DNA of 16,081 bases, from contig JBCDBW010000100.1 in NCBI GenBank assembly GCA_039182965.1, forward strand, positions 1 to 16,081. The letters are read 5' to 3'. Under the pieces are notes generated by a model. It was not told the origin of the DNA, made no database searches, and saw only the letters and a program-made list of their open reading frames with translations. The stretch comes from JBCDBW01 sp039182965. Lineage in GTDB: Bacteria; Verrucomicrobiota; Verrucomicrobiia; Verrucomicrobiales; DEV007. Shown piece by piece: positions 13,343 through 16,081 of the stretch (positions within the stretch are counted from its first letter, which is position 1; every line of letters starts with the position of its first letter). The position numbers were made by a program, and so were the translations under genes.

Positions 13343-14668
13343 ATGAAATTTGTTTCCAAGAAATCACTTCCGCGCCGGACGGTCTTGCGCGGCATGGGGG
13401 CGACCCTTTCGTTGCCGTTGCTGGACGCGATGGTGCCGGCGGCGACGGCATTGGCAGGAACGGCGGCGCAGCCGGTGAAGCGGTTGGGATTTGTTTTCAT
13501 GCCGATGGGAGCGGATTTGAGTCGTTGGACACCGCGTTCGGCGAAGAACCTGGATCAACTATCGCCGATTCTGGAATCGTTGGCGCCGGTGCGGGATCAG
13601 TTGACGGCGTATACGAATTTTGAGCTGCAGCCGGCGTATCCTGGGAGTCATGCGACTTCGAACTCGGCATTTTTGAGTGCGGCGCGCGCGAAGCTGACGG
13701 AGAGTACGGATTATTTCCTGGGCACGACGGTGGATCAGATTGCGGCGAAGGAGATCGGGCAGGAGACGGCCTTGCCGTCTTTGGAGTTGGCGATGGATTT
13801 GATGGAGACGGTGGGGCAGTGCGACAACGGGTATGCCTGTGTTTATCAGAACAACCTGTCGTGGTCTTCGCCGACGACTCCTTTGCCGGCGGAAGCGCAT
13901 CCGCGGTTGGTGTTTGAGAAATTGTTTGGTGAAGGCGGGAGCAAAGCGGAGCGGCGGGCGGCCCTACGATCGCGGGCGAGTTTATTGGATTTCGTGAAGG
14001 ACGACATGGCGCGATTGAAGCGAGAGTTGGGTCCGTCGGACCGGGGGAAGGTGAGTGACTATCTGGATTCGGTTCGGGAAGTGGAGCGGCGCATTCAGAA
14101 AGCGGAAGCGAGCGTGGCGGAGAATCCGGAGCCGGACATGGATCGGCCCTTGGGCGTTCCGAATTCTTATGCGGATCATGCGCGTTTGATGTTTGATTTG
14201 CAGTTATTGGCGATGCAGGGAGATGTGACGCGTGTAACGACGTTTCAGCTGGCACGGGAGACGAGCAACCGGACGTATCCGGAGATCGGGGTCTCGGACC
14301 CGCACCATCCGCTGTCGCATCATGGGAATGATCCGGACAAGATTGAGCGGATGTCGAAGATCAACGCGTTTCATGTTTCTTTATTTGGGGAGTATTTGGA
14401 GAAACTGTCGGTGACGCCGGAGGGTGACGGGTCCTTGTTGGATCGGTCTTTGATTTTGTATGGGAGCGGGATGGGGAATCCGAATCTGCATGATCACACC
14501 AATCTTCCTGTGTTGGTGGCGGGTGGTGGTGCGTATGGGATCAGGGGGAACCGGCACATACGGTATGAGGAGCCGGTGCCGTTGGCGAACCTGCATTTGA
14601 CCCTATTGGACCGGGCGGGTGTGAAGTTGGAGAAATTTGGGGACAGTGATGGGATGGTTCGGCTTTGA
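13343..14668 (+). CDS. DUF1552 protein with Tat-type signal peptide
   Basis: A 441-residue DUF1552 protein. The N-terminus has a twin-arginine-like signal (PRRTVLRGMGATLSLPLL, arginines 11-12) with a cleavage region near ALAGTA (about 38), so it is probably exported folded. Family features are KRLGFVFMPMG after the signal, SHATSNSAFLSA, the LYGSGMGNPNLHDHTNLPVL block with Asp and His residues that could bind metal, and GDSDGMVRL at the end. The family is distantly similar to DUF1501 and alkaline-phosphatase/sulfatase-like folds, but no activity is proven. It lies 65 bases after the DUF1592-family gene. This pairing is very common in planctomycetes, verrucomicrobia and myxobacteria and suggests joint function in the envelope. 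The ribosome-binding site is weak. Confidence 0.92.
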   Translation: MKFVSKKSLPRRTVLRGMGATLSLPLLDAMVPAATALAGTAAQPVKRLGFVFMPMGADLSRWTPRSAKNLDQLSPILESLAPVRDQLTAYTNFELQPAYPGSHATSNSAFLSAARAKLTESTDYFLGTTVDQIAAKEIGQETALPSLELAMDLMETVGQCDNGYACVYQNNLSWSSPTTPLPAEAHPRLVFEKLFGEGGSKAERRAALRSRASLLDFVKDDMARLKRELGPSDRGKVSDYLDSVREVERRIQKAEASVAENPEPDMDRPLGVPNSYADHARLMFDLQLLAMQGDVTRVTTFQLARETSNRTYPEIGVSDPHHPLSHHGNDPDKIERMSKINAFHVSLFGEYLEKLSVTPEGDGSLLDRSLILYGSGMGNPNLHDHTNLPVLVAGGGAYGIRGNRHIRYEEPVPLANLHLTLLDRAGVKLEKFGDSDGMVRL

Positions 14669-14686
14669 GAGGCAGTTGGAAAGGCA

Positions 14687-14718
14687 GTTGATCGGTTCAT
14701 CGGTTGATCGGTTGATGG
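14687..14718. repeat. Four tandem copies of an 8-bp unit (GTTGATCG)
   Basis: The units are GTTGATCG, GTTCATCG, GTTGATCG and GTTGATGG, directly after the DUF1552 gene and before the insertion sequence. Two copies of the same unit lie at 1973-1988. It is not part of the insertion sequence, since it lies outside the left terminal repeat. Confidence 0.65.
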
Positions 14719-14747
14719 GTTGCTTGGCTGCGTTGCTTTTGGCGCAG

Positions 14748-14790
14748 TCAATAGATAGGTGACACTGATGGGTCAGAACATAGGTAACAC
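14748..14790. repeat. Left terminal repeat of the IS481-family element
   Basis: It holds two tandem related sites spaced 22-23 bases apart, TCAATAGATAGGTGACAC and TCAGAACATAGGTAACAC. Each probably represents a transposase binding site. It is the end beyond the 3' end of the transposase gene. Confidence 0.8.
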
Positions 14791-14805
14791 TTCGTTTTTT
14801 TAGGG

Positions 14806-16014
14806 TTACGCTTTTCTTTTGGTTTGGTCAGCTTCCGGGCGGCCCGGCCGGGCCGCCCGGAAGCTGCGCGTTGAAGGCTCGAGGTGGCCGAGCAGCAAGT
14901 TGGCGAAGTAGAGTTCAACGAGACCGTCCTCGATGGGCTTTAGACCGAGTTGCCATCCTCGTAGGGCCTGTGAGATGGCGTATCTCTGGCGCTGGTAGGT
15001 GATCGTTCCGTGGGTGGGATGGACGCGGCGGCTCTCCATACCAGCGTAGTCGAGTTCATCGGGCGTTCCCTCGAAGCGGCGTGGTGAGGCTTTGTAAAAT
15101 TCCGATGGTGTGGCCATGCCGAGCGCTTCGTGCGGCCTCTGGGAGTTAAACTGCTCGCGCCAGAGATCGAAGGCGTCTTGGTCGCGACCGATCCGCCCAA
15201 CTTCGAGTTCATTGCGGATATCCAGATGCATGCGCTCGTGCGCAGCGTTGTCTTGCGGGCAACCGGGGCGATTACGTTCAAGATCAATGCCCAAGGCAAC
15301 CCACCAGGCTGAGAGCCGACTCAATCCCAGAGGCGAACGGGTGCTGGCAAAAGGAACGCCATTGTCACTTCTCATGACTTCCGGCAGGCCGTATCTTTCA
15401 AAGAGTCGTTCAAAACAGCTTTGCACAGCCTCCGTACGCGAAGAACCCATCACGCGTATTTCGAGTATCATCCGGCTGTACTCATCACGCACCGTTAAGG
15501 GTTCCACGCGCACCTTGCCATGAGCGCTCCACCACCAGCCCTTGAAGTCGACACTCCACACTTCATTGGCTCGGGTGCCCTGGCGGCCGCTCGCCAGTCG
15601 ACCACATTGCTTGGCCCGGCGACGCTTGCGAGGCTGGGTAAGTCCGGCCCGCTCCAGGACTCGCTTAAAGCTGCTCTCGCTGGGAACTGGTGCGCCATGG
15701 AGGCGCTCGTAAAGCGTTCTGATTTTACGGGGCCCCCAGTCGCTATGCGCCTTTTTAAGGCGCACGATCTCACAGACAACGCGCTCGCGCAGCTCCTTGG
15801 CATGTGAGCGCGGCCGCCGGCTCTCTTCGGCCATTCCTTCCAGACCGTATGCCATGAAGCGCTCCTTCCACTTGTAGCCGGTTTTCGCGCTGATGCCATA
15901 CTCACGGCATAGCTCGCGAAAATTGCTTCTCTCCAATGCTTTAATCACAAATTCTCTTCTCTGGTCCATTCTTCGGGTTTCTTTCCACGGCATCGCTGAG
16001 TCTGCTTGACCCAA
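14806..16014 (-). CDS. IS481-family transposase
   Basis: A 402-residue DDE transposase. An N-terminal helix-turn-helix region (about 18-62; FRELCREYGISAKTGYKWKERF) is followed by a second DNA-binding helical region (70-130) and an rve-type integrase core (150-265). The catalytic triad is visible: Asp156 in VWSVDFKGWW, Asp217 in MRSDNGVPFAS and Glu260 in GCPQDNAAHERMH, the last a typical IS481 signature. The C-terminal part includes FNSQRPHEALG and a basic tail. An internal ATG at residue 8 (MPWKETRRMDQRR) matches the usual start of relatives, so the true protein may be seven residues shorter. The gene appears intact. Its last 20 codons include a perfect palindrome. Confidence 0.95.
   Translation of the reverse strand: MGQADSAMPWKETRRMDQRREFVIKALERSNFRELCREYGISAKTGYKWKERFMAYGLEGMAEESRRPRSHAKELRERVVCEIVRLKKAHSDWGPRKIRTLYERLHGAPVPSESSFKRVLERAGLTQPRKRRRAKQCGRLASGRQGTRANEVWSVDFKGWWWSAHGKVRVEPLTVRDEYSRMILEIRVMGSSRTEAVQSCFERLFERYGLPEVMRSDNGVPFASTRSPLGLSRLSAWWVALGIDLERNRPGCPQDNAAHERMHLDIRNELEVGRIGRDQDAFDLWREQFNSQRPHEALGMATPSEFYKASPRRFEGTPDELDYAGMESRRVHPTHGTITYQRQRYAISQALRGWQLGLKPIEDGLVELYFANLLLGHLEPSTRSFRAARPGRPEADQTKRKA
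14829..14866. repeat. 38-bp perfect palindrome within the 3' end of the transposase gene
   Basis: The arm CAGCTTCCGGGCGGCCCGG (14829-14847) is followed at once by its exact reverse complement (14848-14866). It encodes SFRAARPGRPEA near the transposase C-terminus. As RNA it would form a very stable hairpin from either strand. No T-run follows in the transposase direction, so it is not a classic terminator. It may block read-through or translation. Confidence 0.9.
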
Positions 16015-16029
16015 ATATACTCTGCCAAT

Positions 16030-16072
16030 GTGTTACCCATGTTTTGAACCTATGGTGTTACCTTTGTATTGA
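16030..16072. repeat. Right terminal repeat of the IS481-family element
   Basis: Read on the minus strand it contains TCAATACAAAGGTAACAC followed by TCAAAACATGGGTAACAC, the same double-site layout as the left end. It precedes the transposase start, so it probably also contains or overlaps the transposase promoter. Confidence 0.8.
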
Positions 16073-16081
16073 ACCTGCACC

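Larger units (their letters stand above)
14748..16072 (-). mobile_element. IS481-family insertion sequence, apparently complete (about 1.33 kb)
   Basis: One intact transposase gene is flanked by inverted repeats of 43 bp that match at 33 positions. The strong G-over-C bias of the + strand fades inside the element, in keeping with recent arrival. It inserted behind the DUF1552 gene without breaking any gene visible here. No target-site duplication is evident: the bases outside (GGCGCAG on the left, ACCTGCACC on the right) are not direct repeats. Only nine bases remain to the right, and the exact outer ends are uncertain by a few bases. Confidence 0.88.

Noticed and set aside
14794..14866. The 38-bp palindrome as an intrinsic terminator of the transposase gene
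   Set aside because: In the transposase direction the bases that follow are A-rich, not T-rich, and the palindrome lies inside the coding sequence.
15110..15807. + strand open frames opposite the transposase (95-137 residues)
   Set aside because: They are antisense to an intact DDE transposase and show no domain.

Overview
The window looks like a high-GC bacterium, most likely of the Planctomycetota/Verrucomicrobiota group (my preference is Verrucomicrobiota, Opitutia-like). The inference rests on the adjacent DUF1592-type cytochrome and DUF1552 genes, which are abundant in those phyla, on a complete Bat (MoxR/VWA) cluster, and on small dispersed palindromic repeats between genes. No rRNA or other phylogenetic marker is present, so this is an inference. 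The + strand is strikingly rich in G and T whichever way the genes point: + strand genes use TTG, GCG, GTG and CGG codons, whereas the minus-strand proS uses CTC, CCC and GCC. This points to a replication-linked strand bias. The bias fades in the insertion sequence at the right end.

Layout. Positions 1-172 hold the 3' end of an unidentified + strand gene. Positions 173-379 are a repeat-filled convergent gap. Positions 380-1897 (-) encode an archaeal/eukaryote-type prolyl-tRNA synthetase. Positions 1898-2307 are a divergent intergenic region with dispersed hairpins and a three-armed inverted repeat. Positions 2308-10683 (+) are a seven-gene Bat operon: MoxR AAA+ ATPase, DUF58 protein, a small membrane protein resembling DUF4381, BatA (VWA), a BatB-BatC fusion (VWA + TPR + very acidic tail), BatD, and a short BatE-like two-TM/SH3 protein. 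Positions 10684-10931 are a repeat-rich gap. Positions 10932-13277 (+) encode a secreted putative dihaem cytochrome with the DUF1587/1595/1592/1588/1585 domain series, and 13343-14668 (+) its usual partner, a Tat-signal DUF1552 protein. Positions 14748-16072 are a full IS481-family element with its transposase on the minus strand.

How the genes work together. In known MoxR/VWA systems the cytoplasmic MoxR ATPase acts as a chaperone-like partner of VWA proteins. DUF58 supplies a cytoplasmic VWA-like domain. BatA and BatB place VWA domains at the membrane, and BatD and BatE/SH3 supply envelope modules. The exact job (oxygen tolerance, envelope stress, assembly of secreted enzymes) is not settled for this family. 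The DUF1592/DUF1552 pair is probably a separate exported redox module of unknown substrate.

The items most worth a second look are: a family of intergenic hairpins whose stems vary but whose loop stays GGAC or GGGAC, one copy of which forms the last codons of the BatE-like gene; the BatB-BatC fusion that appears to keep an internal remnant signal peptide; the strand-wide base skew; and a 38-bp perfect palindrome inside the 3' end of the transposase gene. I see no clearly new defence or biosynthetic system.
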